Assembly (NCBI GenBank): GCA_050084515.1
Contig: CM114273.1
Location: forward strand, 17,422,001 to 17,486,000
Direction of reading: 5' to 3'
Length of the DNA: 64,000 nt
DNA from: Blasia pusilla
Taxonomy: Eukaryota > Marchantiophyta > Marchantiopsida > Blasiales
This document shows positions 47,781 through 60,999 of the stretch, in pieces. The notes beneath the pieces are model-generated. The model was not told the origin of the DNA and ran no database searches. It worked only from the letters and a program-made list of their open reading frames with translations. The number at the start of each line of letters is the position of its first letter. Positions within the stretch are counted from its first letter, which is position 1. The position numbers were made by a program, and so were the translations under genes.

Positions 47781-48284
47781 TATATAGTAAAAAGGAGAAC
47801 TTCTTAAAGAGTTTGCCTTGCATCAATGTGTGCCGCAGCTAGAAGGTTTCCCCTTACTCAAAGAAAAGCTCTCGATACGACAATGTCATTGATTCTTAAT
47901 GAACTAACTGTGGCCACAATATCTGACATCTCCAAATCCAATATCACTTGGTTTTGACACCACACAAGATCTAATATCTTTGAATTCGATGTCATTTGGT
48001 TTTGGCACCATTAAATCTTGAAACAAAAAAATCTAACATATTCAAGATCTAATGTCACTTCCTACAAGACTTGTCTGATTTTTATGAGAAATTGGCAAGT
48101 CTCAATGGCCATACAGATCACTCAGTGGGATACTCACAGAAATTCGGTGGAAGTTCATATTTTTTTATTGTGTGAAATTTCTACCACAACTTTTCTAGAG
48201 GTTGCAATGTGAGGATTTTAACGAGAGGGAGGTAGTATGGCATAGCGAAAAGTGGCCAAGAAGTGAGCCAATTCAAGTTTATCA

Positions 48285-48450
48285 AGGTTGTAGGCAAGAG
48301 TGATATAGAAAATGCTTTTGGTCACTTGAAAGGAAGATGGACAGTTTGGATTGATTGTCCAATGTCCCTAGATATAGTTTCTAAAGTAATCCTTGCATAT
48401 GGAGTTTTGCTTTAATTTTTTTATCCCACATAAAGAGCCCTTCTTGCAAG
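48285..48450 (+). pseudogene. PIF/Harbinger-type transposase fragment
   Basis: Plus-strand frame VVGKSDIENAFGHLKGRW, then CPMSLDIVSKVILAYGVLL. The arrangement (V/I)E-x-AFG-x-LKGRW-x-P-x-I-x-A is the DDE_Tnp_4 C-terminal block with the final catalytic Glu. Only about 45 residues remain. The minus-strand frames at 48748-49260 could be the partner ORF, but this was not recognised. Confidence 0.5.
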
Positions 48451-51400
48451 ACATCAGTCCATTGGATGAGAGTATGAATGCTAAAATTATCCCATCATTT
48501 CCTGGAAATGTTGCTAAGAGATGAAGAACAATCTTGTTGATAATAGTGTAAGTGGAATTATTCAAGGAGTTTTATGAGACACATGCTTACTTGAGTGATG
48601 AAAGAATTTGAGAAAGATCACATACACTCATTTTTCCTTGGTTGATCAAGGTATTTGATGATTTCCACCTTGCTTTCCTCTCTCCAACTCAAGCTCCCTA
48701 TGACAAAGTTAAAATATTTAAGACATTTGCTTGAACCTCTCATCTTATTATGTTTTTTTATCTCTTGTCTCCTTGAAAACTTGAATAAATGCGTTCATTG
48801 ATTGTGTAATAGTATCAATGTATCTTTTTTTTCCTTTCCTTTGGGTTATCCTACAATATCCGGCCAATGACATGAAATAAGGTAAAACATTCAAACTTTG
48901 CTCAAAAGCTGGAATTTCACATGAACTAATTTTAGTTGTGTGGATATGAGGTGTGTCAATTGGTACCTCCAAGGATATATTTATTGTTTGATGGATGAAT
49001 ATGCGGATTACTCAATTGATCTATAACTCTCTTGCACTCATCACGTATAATATGAATAAATGATTATTGAAATTCAAGATTTTTGAACTTTTTTCACTTA
49101 CATCAACAAAAATGTCAATACAAATGAGTTCTTGAATATGAGTTTCACCATCACATACACCTAGTATTCTTGATTCCTTTAATGATAGATCTCTAAACAT
49201 ATGTATTTGAGCATGATATTCCCACTCACTTGTCGTGACATTTGTTTGACCTTGTTTCATTTGTTCTCTTGTATACTTTTTTACTAAACCATCTAATTAT
49301 TTTTAACATTTGTGGCTCATATGGTATGTTCACATTGGATCTCTCATTCATGTGGATTGTAAGAAACCTCAATTGATCTTGGTACAAATTGTCTCGATTA
49401 CAATAATGGAAGTAACACTATCCATATGAATGAAAGAAAATTCTCCCATACTCTTTACTCAATTCAACTTTTGGTTTTTTAGTGGAAGGACCTAAAAATA
49501 AGCTTGCATAATTCATGGTGATGAGCATCATCGTATAAGAAACCCTCAATCAATGCATATGAGGTAGCATGAAGGAATGATAGAATACCAAAAGACTTAT
49601 TGGAAGATTTCTTCTTGAGTTTTCTTCAGGTGATAGTTGTCTGTGAGTTAGACACCATAGTGTTTTATGACTTGCTAGTAGTTTTTAAGATTCTTGGAGC
49701 TTCAAAAAAAATTAATCTAAGAAAATTTCTTATTGAATTTGACTCCACAAAGAAAACAACACTAATTTATTCTACATAAAATGCAAATTCCAAACAATAA
49801 AAAAGAAGTTTGAAGCTCTTCTCATTATAGTCATTTCAATTATAAATACAATACCTATAGATTTGTAATCTATATTATTATTGGAGAGTGTCCCTTCGAT
49901 TTTTAGATTCTCTTCTTCTTGACATGTTGCATTTTCAACCATTCAACCATGTCTTTACACGTGTCATTAATAATTTTGAATCAATTATGAAATCATCCAA
50001 ATTAGGGATCAATTTGGAATTGGTTTAGATAAATTTAAGAACAATAATAAGTCAAACTTCCCATCATTAACCCCTAATACCTACTAGTAAATATATATGG
50101 TTATTGTAATTTAACACACTTTCATCCTAAAACTCATCTTAATTCTTATATGCTGCTATGGACCCTTCACTCTACATTAACCCTTTATTTTTTAAACCTA
50201 ATTAAACCCATGTAAACGGAACCTTCCGATCCTCGAGCAGAGGGATTGGTTCTCGCTCTGTTTGAGCATAGCAAGAAATAATTCCAAATATGGGAGGAGG
50301 CATATTAGAGGGTGTCAAAGATCCCCGTATGTGAGAGTTTTGGGCACCCAAAATTGTCCCAACGAGGCCTTTCGCTAGGGGAGAAACGAGTAACTCCTCA
50401 ACTTCCTGTCCTCTTGAGAGGCTCCAAATACGTGAGTGTGCATTTAGAAGTTGTCATGTCTTTTAGGATAGATCGGGGAGATCTAGTAGAGCGCCTTCTT
50501 GAGCGCCTTCGGCTCATTTGGAGCCATATTGAGGAACTTACTATTTTAGGTAAGTACCAGTTTGAGTATATGATCAATTTTCTATTTTTGGTAAGTGGCC
50601 CTTGACCTCCCACATCAGGTCAAGAGCCAAGGAGGTGACTTGGGAGAATAGGTACCATGGAGAGAGCTTGGGAGAGGGGAGGGGTATACCTCAAGGAGAG
50701 AGAGCTTGAGAGCTCATTCTCTCTTTGTTGAACCTCTTGGCACGAGGCGGCGGAGCTAAGATCCCTTGTCTTGTGAGTGTAACCCAAGCCTCTCATTAGG
50801 AGAGTGGGTTTGGTTTGACATGAGAGAGAGTGCACACCTTTGAGAGCTATGGTGTGAGATGATGTAGAGAGATTGGATCTTACTTTACAAAGAGAGAATG
50901 AGAGAGTGAGAGAGCTTCATGGGGGATCTCGCTGGTCACTCGCTATTTTTGCAGGTTGGGGACCTTGTTCCCCGTTCAACGGCTCATGGGAATGATCACC
51001 GGAGCAAGGGCTGCTTTGATTGTTCTTTGCATTTGCCGATTTTTCGTGTGGAAGAGTGGCGCGCGGAAGCGCTGCCCAATTTCTGATAGGGATTGATTAT
51101 GGGGGTGGGTTGCCCCATGCCGGTGCTCTCGGGAGCAGCATGTAGCTTGCTGATTTGTATTTTTACAGGTTTTACATTTTGGTTGGGAGATATCAACGCG
51201 GAAGCGCTACCAAATTTGTGTAGGAGAAAGAGACATTGGGCTTTACGACAGTCCCCGTCAATTTCTACTGGAATGTCCAATTCCAAATATTTTTTGATGC
51301 CGTGGTAGATCGTGAAGCTGTGCACATTTTGCAATAAACAGTGCACAATTTGGAGTTGCGAATAAAACGTTATGGTCAATCTTGCAAAACTGCCATTGCT

Positions 51401-51900
51401 AGGCAATTTTTAGGGTTAAATTATTCAAACCCTAAACCAGCCGCCACACTGACGGCGGCCGTCACCGTCATTTTCACAGTCACCGGTCAACGGTCAATTG
51501 TCACCGTCGATGGTCAACCGTCCACCGGCCACCGTTGGCCGTTGCTATTGCCCAAAGTTGCTCAGAGCCGCATTCGGCCGTTGTCCATCCTTTGGTTGCC
51601 ATTGCCGCCATTACAGAGTGGAGGGTCTTCCACGACGTTCGCTGATTCTCTGACTTGCGTCGCCACCACGTACTTTGTTTTGGCCGCCACCATCATCACA
51701 ATTTTTTCATCAACCAATGATGGTAGATGACCTCCGGTTATGGTGTTTGAGTTTTGATTTCATGCTGCTATGTTGTGATTGGTAGTCGCTCGACGATGAT
51801 CGAGTATCGTGCCGTGACGCCCCTATCCGCAACGCGCCGCCGATTTCCGCGCTGTGTCGTTTGTGGCCGTACCGCACCGTCTCGATCGCCGTGCCGCACC
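48451..51900. other. no gene recognised; Helitron 5' end at 49869
   Basis: AT-rich up to about 50200. Near 51058 and 51197 the word CGGAAGCGCT recurs with similar flanks. 51430-51560 is a simple GTCACCGT/GGTCAACCGT-rich stretch. Confidence 0.35.
49869..49960 (+). mobile_element. Helitron-like 5' terminus
   Basis: TCTATATTATTATTGGAGAG follows A, then TGTCCC, as in the 23680 family (AGTGCC). The 3' end was not found. Confidence 0.5.
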
Positions 51901-51949
51901 GTCATTGGAGAGCTAGAGTGTGGAGACTTCGATGGCGAGGTCTAGTGGA

Positions 51950-53620
51950 GAGTCCTTGGATCCCGAGGCCAGTGAGGAGACCACAGGTGGCCGAGATATT
52001 CATGATGATGGAGTAGTCTTGGAGTACCTTTGTACTGGTAGCGTTGCGAGCACCGTGGGTGCTAGAGAGCGGGATTGGATCCTACAGCGGGCTAGACGGT
52101 TCCGTTGGGAGGGGACACATGTTTTGAGGGTTTGGGAGAATGGTAGAGTACGCGTAGTGCCGAGAGCACGACTACTTCAGTATGCCCACAAGGAGTTGGA
52201 TCACTTTGGGATGAAGCGGACGTACAGCTTGCTCCAGATTCAGTATTGATGGCGAGGCATGTAGACTGACGTTCAGCAGTTTGTTGCTAGGTGCATGGTG
52301 TGTGATCGGGTCCGAGCATCGTTCAATGCTCCGACTCCACAGTTGCATCCATTATTGATTATGGGCTTAGGGTATAGATGGATTTTGGATTTTGCAAGAC
52401 CTTTGCCTTTAATGGAGCGTCACAGTCGTTATGTGTTGGTGATGGTCGAGCACTTCTCGAAGTGGATTGAGTTGGTTGCATTGCTTGACAAAGTGAGTGA
52501 GGGAGTAGCTTATGCCTTCCTTGACAGAGTGCTAAGTCATTATGGCGCATTGGTTGAGGTGTTGACAGACTAGGGTACCGAGTTTTGCGGTGAGTTCCAT
52601 GCCTTGTGTGATCAGGCGCTGATCGACCACCTCTCGACTTCGCGAAATCATCCCGAGGCGGATGGATTAGCGGAGAGAGTTGTGCAAACGGTGAAGAGGG
52701 GTTTACACAAGTACAGCTTGCAGAGAGGTCACCTAGGAGATTGGGACCTCCAATTGCCATGGTTGGCGATGGGATACAGATTCAGCAGACATGCATCCTT
52801 AGCGTCTTTTTCACCGTACTTGCTACTTTATGGCCGAAAGCCACATTTACTTACGGCCATTCGTCGAGATGCTGGTGAGGTGTTGGACCTTGATGACCCA
52901 GATGTATAGGTGCGAGCATGTTCTCTGAGGGCTGAGTTGTTTCGAAGAGTGATGCCCATGGTGTTCGAGAACTTGGCGATAGCGCAACATTGGGATACGT
53001 TGAGGTATGCGACTATTCGGGGTGGTGGTTATTGACCAACTATCCGGAGGTTTCATCAAGGAGATTATGTCTACTTGCAGCAGACGACACGGACGACGTT
53101 GGATGTGACTGCAGGGCGCACTATCCTGAGAGTGCGTGATGTTTTACCATCCAGTGTTCTCTTGGTGGAGGGACGCGATGGTATGGTATGGAAGGACCAT
53201 GTGCGTAATTGTGCGCCATGTCACCTTCCTAACATTGATGGTACATTAGATCCAAGCTAAGCAGTAGTTCTTGCAAGCTTGCATTGAATGTTGTATGGTT
53301 CTGCTCGTTGTGCGGCCACGATGCTAGTCTATGATGGATGTTCGAGAGGTTGGCATATGGCATGTCTGACGCCACCCCTCGCTAAGGTTCCTCGGGGACA
53401 ATGGATGTGTCCCAGATGTACATAGAGGTGATACTAGGCAGGTTTCGATTCTGACTTTTTCTGTGACATGGATGACATGAAGACGACTAACGATGGGGCC
53501 ACATGAGCACCCGGCCTTTCTGCTCTTAGCGTCCTAGAGATGTATGTCGTGGTAGGTAGGGATAGATGGCTATCTGGAGTTAGAGGGACCTAACCACCAG
53601 CTAGGGGGGCGATTGGAGAT
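51950..53620 (+). mobile_element. Ty3/gypsy pol fragment, copy 2
   Basis: Integrase of a Ty3/gypsy LTR retrotransposon. The HHCC zinc region (YAHKELDHFGMKRTYSLL, then CMVCDRVR) is followed by the D,D-35-E core: Asp in WILDFARPLP, Asp in VEVLTD just before a TAG in place of the Arg/Gln usually seen before GTEF, and Glu in HPEADGLAERVVQTVK. Then come the ENLAIAQH post-core region and APCHLPNIDGTLDPS with TAA at 53258-53260. In-frame stops also lie at 52247, 52571 and 52907. No reverse transcriptase was found upstream. A purine tract (53603-53612) followed by TG may mark the start of a 3' LTR. Confidence 0.8.
53302..53425 (+). pseudogene. PHD-finger-like tail of gypsy copy 2
   Basis: Begins CSLCGHDA in the -1 frame relative to pol, 41 bases after the pol stop. 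After one frame shift it continues YDGCSRGWHMACLTPPL and ends WMCPRC then TAG. Cys-x2-Cys, DGC, W-H-x2-C, PPL and W-x-C-x2-C are PHD landmarks. The third Cys is Tyr. Copy 1 keeps that Cys but loses the fourth and last, so the two copies decayed independently from a full C4HC3 pattern. Confidence 0.6.
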
Positions 53621-56600
53621 ACTTTGGTACTTCTCGCCTCTATGTTTGGATGCCATGAGTAAGCATGGGATCATGCGTGTTTGTGTGTGTGTTCGGTGAG
53701 AGCGATGTATGTTGTGTAGCGATGTGTATGCGCACGACAAAGTATTTCCATACCCTTTATTAAATCTTCTTCTAAAAACAAATCAGAGTAAACCTCGGAC
53801 AATACCTTAGGGGTAATATTTGGGGGGATTTGGGATTATGAGTAAAAGTAGTTGATTAAAATTTAGAATTTACTTATTTATTTAGAAGTTGTCTACCAAA
53901 AATATTAGATTTTTGTAGATTCTTCCTCCAATGTATTTGAAAACCGGTTCAAAAACTAGGATTATTTTTTTCGATTGAGAATTCCCGACAAAGTGCCAGG
54001 TCCCACGAAGAAATTCCCTCAACCCTTCAAAGGGCCCGATCTCATGGACATGTGTACAAGTCGTCGTGACTTTCATTTCTACGTCCAACATAGTTTACCA
54101 ATGGATAATATGACAAAGCCCAACGACCTCTAATAACTACTTCAGCTCGTAACCAAATCAAGATTGCCAAAACGACCCTCTATGCTATGTATGGGATCTG
54201 CCCCTAAACACTTAGGGCCGGGTCCCACTGGCATTTGTGGAAGAGGATATGCATCTGAAGGTCGATAAGTTTTTGAAATGGTCAGGGTCAGGGATTTGTG
54301 AAGGGAGTCCTTGGTTTTCTTACGCCCAAATTTTTGGGGCGCAAGAAAAGATTTTCGTCCTGGCCCGTTGGGGCTTGTAGAAAATCAAAAAAACCGATCA
54401 ATTCCGCCCCTTTTTCAATCCATTCAGCCTATTTCAATTCAGTCCCTTGTACTGGAAGGAACCGGCAGGAAAGCCGCCGCAGGCGGCATTCCAGCCGGCA
54501 GGCGGCTTCCTGGCGTTGCAAGCGACCCTAGCAAGCCGCCCATGGAACCGGACCCTTAATCCCATGCGCACAAGGTCACGACGACCACCTAAAGTCGTCG
54601 TTCTTTTTGCCCAAGAGCTTGGGCGCAAGAATGGCACCGAATGTAATTAGTTGAGACCGATTTATTTTTCTCCATGGAATCAGTTCCTGAGGGGGTGATT
54701 TTTAGACACCCGCTATTTCGCCCATGTGAACCGACTAAGATTCACAGGAGAGTGGAGCGGAAGCAGAAAAGAATCCGAAAATGATGGAAAGTACACACTC
54801 CATTCCATCCAGTCCAGACTGACACATGCATCCAGAACGGCAGCGCAACGCAGCGCACGGTGGTGAGAAAATTGCGTATTACCTCCTCCACCTCCAGGAT
54901 CTGAGCCGCTGCTGCTGCCGTAGAGAACTCCACTTCCTCTTCAAGACCCACGAGAGACGTGACATCCCATTATAGCGTCGCCGTAGGACTCCATGTGTTG
55001 TCTCGGGAATAGGGGGCGTGGAGACCCGACGAATCCCCCATGTGTTGTGTCGGGATTGGGGAAAGTGGGGATCCGACGAATCCCGACCATCCGAGGAGTA
55101 GCAGCCGGTAATGCCGACGAAATCGGGAACTAAATCCACGGACTGTCAATAAACGAGCCTGAAGGAATGTGGGAATCCCAAGAGCCTGCACAGCCGTCGA
55201 GGAAAGGACTAATAACCACGCCGCAGGACTCAGGAGAGCAGGCGACGAATCGTGTGTCCGCACGACATTAAGCCCTACCGTCTGGACAGACGGACTCCTG
55301 GTAATCGCAAGCAACAAAAACAAGCTTTCTAGGGTCTTTGCAAGTAGCAGCGACGGGCCTTTCGTCGTGGATCCGGAATTGTGACCTTCCGAATTGGCGA
55401 TGCTGATGGTCAATTTGTGTAACAACCTCCTCGCCTCTTCCCGTCTCTTCAGACGAGTCGACAGTGAATTCGATGTCCGAGTCGGCGGAATATCAGGGTG
55501 AATAATCTACAATTGAAATTCAGAGGCCGGACTTTTCTACTTTCATGAAATCCTTGTCTAGAAGCCGGGTCTGATGTGTAGCCATCCATCACTGAAGCCT
55601 CCTTCACATCGACAAGTGAAGATATCCACTTGTACCGCTTAGTGTTAGGTTCATTCACGTCGAGAAATGAAGGCTACTTCTTCCGTTTGTAGGAAGGAAG
55701 ATGACAGATGAATCTACCAAATTCCGAAACTCGTACGCAACTTCGTGTACGTTTGCAAGCGAGAAAATTGACACATTTGGGAGTTGGGAGAAGAAATCAT
55801 GAATGGTCCAACATCACGCTGCAGTCCCTCCCAGCTTCTTACTAAACCTCGATCTGCACTTGAAGCCATATAATTTGAGAGGCAGCTCACGAGGCTCTCC
55901 AGCCATTCAGAATCGTGAGCTCCCACGCTGCGACGAGTCTTACTGCAAAGCAGTCATAAGATTCTTCGTCGTTGCTCGTCCAATATTTTGAACCGATGTA
56001 ACCTTTTCCAACTGTCGACAAAATTCAGCACTGAATTTTCATCACACTTCCGATGAGACAATAGAGATCTCCAGAAGCAGAAGCGGAAGCACCCAGATCC
56101 ATCCCTGAGAACTGTCATATTGTGTCCAAGATCGGATCTTATTTCTATCCGTGGGAGACCACCATTTCGAAAAGATTCCATTCAAGAACGAGGGAAGAGC
56201 TATGGTGCAGTCAGTCACCAGCTCATTGGACTATCGAGCAGCATACATTCATTACTACAGGTCAAAAGAACAACAATGATTCACACGGACGAATAATCGT
56301 CCGCAGGTTAACATAAGAGTCGAAAACTATTTGTGTGCCGGGGAGCACTCTGCAATTCCCGCTTGCATCACTTCTTTGACTCTCTGAACTCTTGACATAA
56401 TCCTGGATACAAAGCCCGAGATGAGCTTTGTACGAATAAACTCTAATAAGGGAATATCATTTTCACTTGTGCGTAGTTCAAAATTTGGACTTACAGTTGA
56501 TGACTCCTGTCTTCTCGCCAGATGTCCATAAATCACATGGCAAGAACTTTGAAATTCTAGGATCCTATTTTCTAATACCGTGCAATACGACCATCATCAT

Positions 56601-56758
56601 AAGTGGGCCGCTCTAGGACAAGCCGCTTGCAGCTGTACAGAGCTGTGGCTAAAATGTGTGAACGCACTGCTAGATAAGGAAGCGGGAACGTTTCTTGATA
56701 GCTATGAATATCAACGGTTGGTTTAGGATGATTCGTGAAAGCATCTTGTCCAAAGAGG
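53621..56758. other. no gene recognised
   Basis: Two related hairpin words occur at about 54316-54350 (TTTTCTTACGCCC with GGGCGCAAGAAAA) and 54600-54632 (TTGCCCAA with TTGGGCGCAA). Broken frames lie on the minus strand at 54742-56536, including an MGLEEEVEFSTAAAAAQ segment ending at GAG|GTAATA that could be a first exon. Nothing was assignable. Confidence 0.3.
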
Positions 56759-59700
56759 TTACTCAACATCGCGTTCGGCGTCTTGTGTGGCATCTTCGTC
56801 ATGATCATCTCTCAAGGCATTCAGCAGCTCTCCTTCCACATCGGGATGTTTCTCAGGTTGCTCCTCCTCTTGATTATTTTGAACTGCGTCACTTGTGTTA
56901 TCTTTCTCTTCATTGTCATCCCTGGTGTCTTCATGATCTGCTAATGACTCTCGTTCATCTGTTTCTTCATCCTGTAGAACATCCTTCTCCACTTCCTTAC
57001 GCGTTGCGCCGGTCTTACTCTCGTCTTCATGCAGTGAAGTTGCAATCTGAGTTTCTTGATTCTCTGTTGTAGTTTGATCATCTTCCGCACCACCACTCTT
57101 TTCTTCGTCCGAGAGCTTTGGCTTGCTTCTTTCATCCATTTCCTTCTCCATATCCGATGATTCGGTCTCCTTCTTAAGCTGCAACTCGTCCTCTTCTCGA
57201 CGTTTGGACCTATCATTTAACCCGGCCTCCTCAGCAGGCTTAAGCTCTTCCTCTTGCTTGTCCTCATGCTTTTCCTCCGGCTCAACTTCATGCTTAACCT
57301 CTAGCTCAACCTCATGCTTATCTTCGTGCTCAACCTCATGCTTTTCCTCGTGCTCAATCTCAGACTTCTCGTTCTGTTTATCCTCCTCGCGTTTAACCTC
57401 TTCTTCGTGTTTCTCCTCTGCACTCGCCTTCTGCTGTTCGGCACTTTCCCTAGCTCTTGCGAAGGCATATTCCTGCAATTGTGCACGGACGGCCACAATT
57501 TCACCCTCTTTCTGATTCAACTGCCCCTTGAGCTTTTCTACCTCCTCCGTAGCAGTTGTGTGTTTAGTATTAAAATCCTTAAGCTCTCTCTCCTTCTCTT
57601 GGAGATTTTGTTCCAGTTGTTCTTGTGTTGTCTTTGACTTACGTTGGAGCTCCAGAAGCTGATTCTTCAAGGAGTCTCTTTCTTCCTCCACCTCCATCAA
57701 AGACTTATCCTTACTCTTAGACGCCTTCACTTCCTCCTGTAAGAAATAACAAGACAAACCTCAACAAACCATAGACGAAAAGCCGCGAAGGAAGTGGTAA
57801 CCTCGCAAAGTATAAATTGATGACAAATCCTCAGCAAGAAACAATTTCGAGTGGCGATCAAGTCAATGAGACATATGACTTCACAAACCTGACAGGAAAA
57901 ATGTAAGGGTCTGAGGTCAACATTATCCACACAAAAAAGATCCGGGTCAAGTTTGCACGAAAAATTCTGACAAAGAGGACTTCCAACTCCAGCTCAATCT
58001 CTTGTCAAACATTTTCTCTCGGACTCTCTTCTGGCATTATATGTTGGAACCTCAATGCACGAATGACCACAACTTTGTCATCACCTGCGTCTTCTGGTGA
58101 TTGAACTGGATGGGAAGATTTTCCAGATTTATGCCACATTGAAACGGATGGTAGAATGAAGAGAGCACTGATCTCAAGTGCTGCTAACTTTTCGTCCATA
58201 ATTGTTCAGGTCAAATAATTACATAGGTTAACTATCCAGAACGGCTCGATGAGGTGCTTCTTTCTACTTGATTTCCCCACTTCCAAATCTCCCCTGGAGG
58301 ATCTCTTTCCATACAATAAGCACATCGATATTCTCATTCAGTCAACTTTATGCAGGAAATGAATTTTTCATCAGATCAACAGGATAAACTCTGTTCATTA
58401 GTACTACCTGTCCTTCATGTCCTAAGATCCAGATAGTAGAGAATGAGCGAATGCAAGACCTCTATAGTCCGTGGAGACTCATGGCCCAAAGGCTGGTAAA
58501 TGATCCGAGCGGCATAGTCCACAGCCAGAGAGAACTACTGCGGCAGACACCCAACTCAACTTGATTCGTGAGCTGCCAAACTCTTGTACACGAGGGCATG
58601 GTTCTACAACACTAGCAGAAAGCAGAAAGATCCTAATTCTCCTAGAATTGGCATACTTTAACACAGAGACTCTACTGATTAAGTAGTGTTTGTAGTAGTC
58701 TTGCAGCCATAGACTCCAACCATTACCTCAGTGAAAAGTATCCTGGATAAGTTATGAGGTGAAATCAGGGGACCACAAGGGAAAATGTATTCCTAAAGAG
58801 GTTGTCAACTACTTGAAACGAGAACTCTACCATCCATATCATGAAGAAAAAAGGTAAGAATGAGATGAGGAACTAGGCTTAAGACTTGATTAGAATAGGG
58901 TGAATGAGTTATTCCTACGAAAATGAGTAAGACGGTTAGGAGCGAAATCGATAAATCACATTTGGCAGCCAAATGACTAAAATATACACCAGGGCACTGG
59001 TGGAAACCAGTGAAGAGCAAAACCTGAACCCGTCACAAAAAATGGCAGAGGTTTTGTCTACTTCACTCCATCACCTGACAAGGACTTTGCAAGGACTCTT
59101 TGCGATATCTAGATACAGAAATTGAATTACTTGCAAGTTCAGTTGCATGAATGTTGTTCTCAAAATCTACTGGTTCAGGACACAGTAAGGAGAAAAATGT
59201 CTGATTTTGTGGCCCTCATCATCACTGTATTGCTACGAGACTCCTCCTCGGCTCAGTCCTGTTGTCCAATAAGCAGTCTTCGCCTGCTCCACAGTTCAGA
59301 GCCCTGTGGGAAGCTGTACTGCCCTCAATTTCTGAAATTTCTTTAATCCCAAGTTTGTGAGAGATCAATCTAGAGTAGAATAGGGAGTCTTGTTTCTCTC
59401 AACTCACTCCATTCTTGTCACAAGAATAGCGCGTAGAGTGCGACAGACATGACAGTCGGGCTGCAATATCAAATTCAGTATGCAAGGTGATTTCGGCACC
59501 TTCTCCATGTTACCCAATCATCTCCGCCAGGCACCTGCCATGGCGCAGTGTGGCAGCGGCTACCTAGAAACAGCAATACTGTGCCGGGACCGACGACCTA
59601 CAGCTGATTCCGAACCATCACACCACACCACGTAAGACAACGTAAAATGGCCTTCCATTTTGTCGAACGTTTCCTAGTACCAAAAAGTGCGAAGATGCAG

Positions 59701-60699
59701 CTTTTGCAGTCATTGAAAAGGGTTCCTCCACTAGAACCTTCATTATCTAAACGCATCTTGGAATAGTTTGTAGCCGTGCCACAGTCAAAAGCCATATATG
59801 TTCGAGAAAGAAATTTATGTTTAATGAGAGGCAGAAGTAAAAACCCGCACATGATCGACAATGATGTAGTAAGCAGCAGATCGGACTAAGGCCGTAACAG
59901 AAGAGGATTCTTTTGTAGCTCCATGAGAGCTAGACTGTTGCTACTGGCATGTGGAGCTCTGACCCTCACCATGACTCTAGATGAGCCGCGTGTGTCCCCG
60001 TCCGCATTTCGATTTTCCGCAGAAACACTCGCTTCTGAAGCCTAGCGGAATCCTCCCTCCTGTCCGCAGGCTGGGGTGCTGCCGCGAAATAACGTCTGTA
60101 AGGGAAAATTGGAAAGAGGATGGCTGGCGAGGATCAGTGGGGCGGCTAACGATTGAGAAAAAACTTCCAAAGCCATGGCTCAATCCCTCTAGACGCTCCA
60201 CCGAGACCCAAGCGGTACTAGTAGTAACTGCCATGAGTTCGGCAGAAATGAAGATTCTCCCTGCTTCCGGAGGTGCGCGGGTTGGGGTAGTGGTAAATTC
60301 GTTGACCTTGGGCTCCCAAGTTCCGGAGCCAAATGGGAAGCAAGCTACTTCCTCACGAAGTATCCCAAGAGTATTAGACATGTATTTCCCCAGAGCTCGA
60401 GGACAAAACGAAGGCCGTGACACATTCCTGGTGAATCAATGGTACATGGTCCCGACGAAGAACAAACTAGAGGAAGGTGGTAAACTAAAGTAACAAAAAT
60501 CACAGCTTCCCGACGAAAAGGAGGAAGAAGAGTGTACCTCCAGTTTGCTCTCAATCTTGTCAAGCTGCGACTCTTTCTCAACCAGAAGGGCGTTCGTGTT
60601 CTTCCTCTCCTTCAAAGTCTGAAACCCGAGCAGTCCGACCAGCGCGAAAGCCACCACAAAAAGGACGAGGAGGGGGGAAATTCTGCCTTTGAAAGGCAT
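56759..60699 (-). CDS. signal-anchor coiled-coil Glu/Lys-rich protein, two exons
   Basis: Exon 1 is 60538-60699 and exon 2 is 56759-57736. The donor GAG|GTACAC and acceptor TTTCTTACAG|GAG are in phase 0, giving 379 residues. Residues 9-27 are a hydrophobic segment near the N-terminus (PLLVLFVVAFALVG), fitting a type II signal anchor. Residues 30-157 are a probable coiled coil (DSLKNQLLELQRKSKTTQEQ). Residues 163-217 repeat KHEVE-like units, and the tail is highly acidic. The family is not recognised; the layout recalls Golgi or ER coiled-coil tethers, which is inference only. Extra exons may hide in the 2.8-kb intron. A GA tract lies about 250 bases upstream. Confidence 0.65.
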
Positions 60700-60945
60700 A
60701 ATTCCCCCTTGGCTTAATTTACGCGCCGTTGTGGAAATCTTCAGATACCAAATTTAAGCTTCTTTCAAATGGTAAATCGTCGGCAGAACCTTAATTTCGT
60801 TCTCAAATAATTGGCACAGCGCACCTCACCACTCAGACAGACACCTTGTCCTGCTCACTCGAGCAGCAACGGAAGTAACTCCACGGCGTCCTCACACACA
60901 CAGTGGGGTCGGGAATCCTTCAAATTTGACCTCTATTCTCGTCTG

Positions 60946-60950
<5 letters not shown>

Positions 60951-60988
<38 letters not shown>
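60951..60988 (-). repeat. (CT)19 tract; GA in sense of the coiled-coil gene
   Basis: A 38-base tract 252 bases upstream of the ATG at 60699, in the promoter or leader of the minus-strand gene. Confidence 0.95.
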
Positions 60989-60991
<3 letters not shown>

Positions 60992-60999
60992 GGCGTGTC

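Noticed and set aside
60280-60350. tRNA- or SINE-like stretch GGGGTAGTGGTAAA ... CCTTGGGCTCCCAAG
   Set aside because: The A-box-like part is suggestive, but no convincing B box or cloverleaf follows; it shares CCTTGG-CTCCCAA with the hAT modules but not their fold.
59977-60493. Paired 148- and 170-codon frames on opposite strands
   Set aside because: They lie inside the large intron of the coiled-coil gene and mirror each other; no domain seen.
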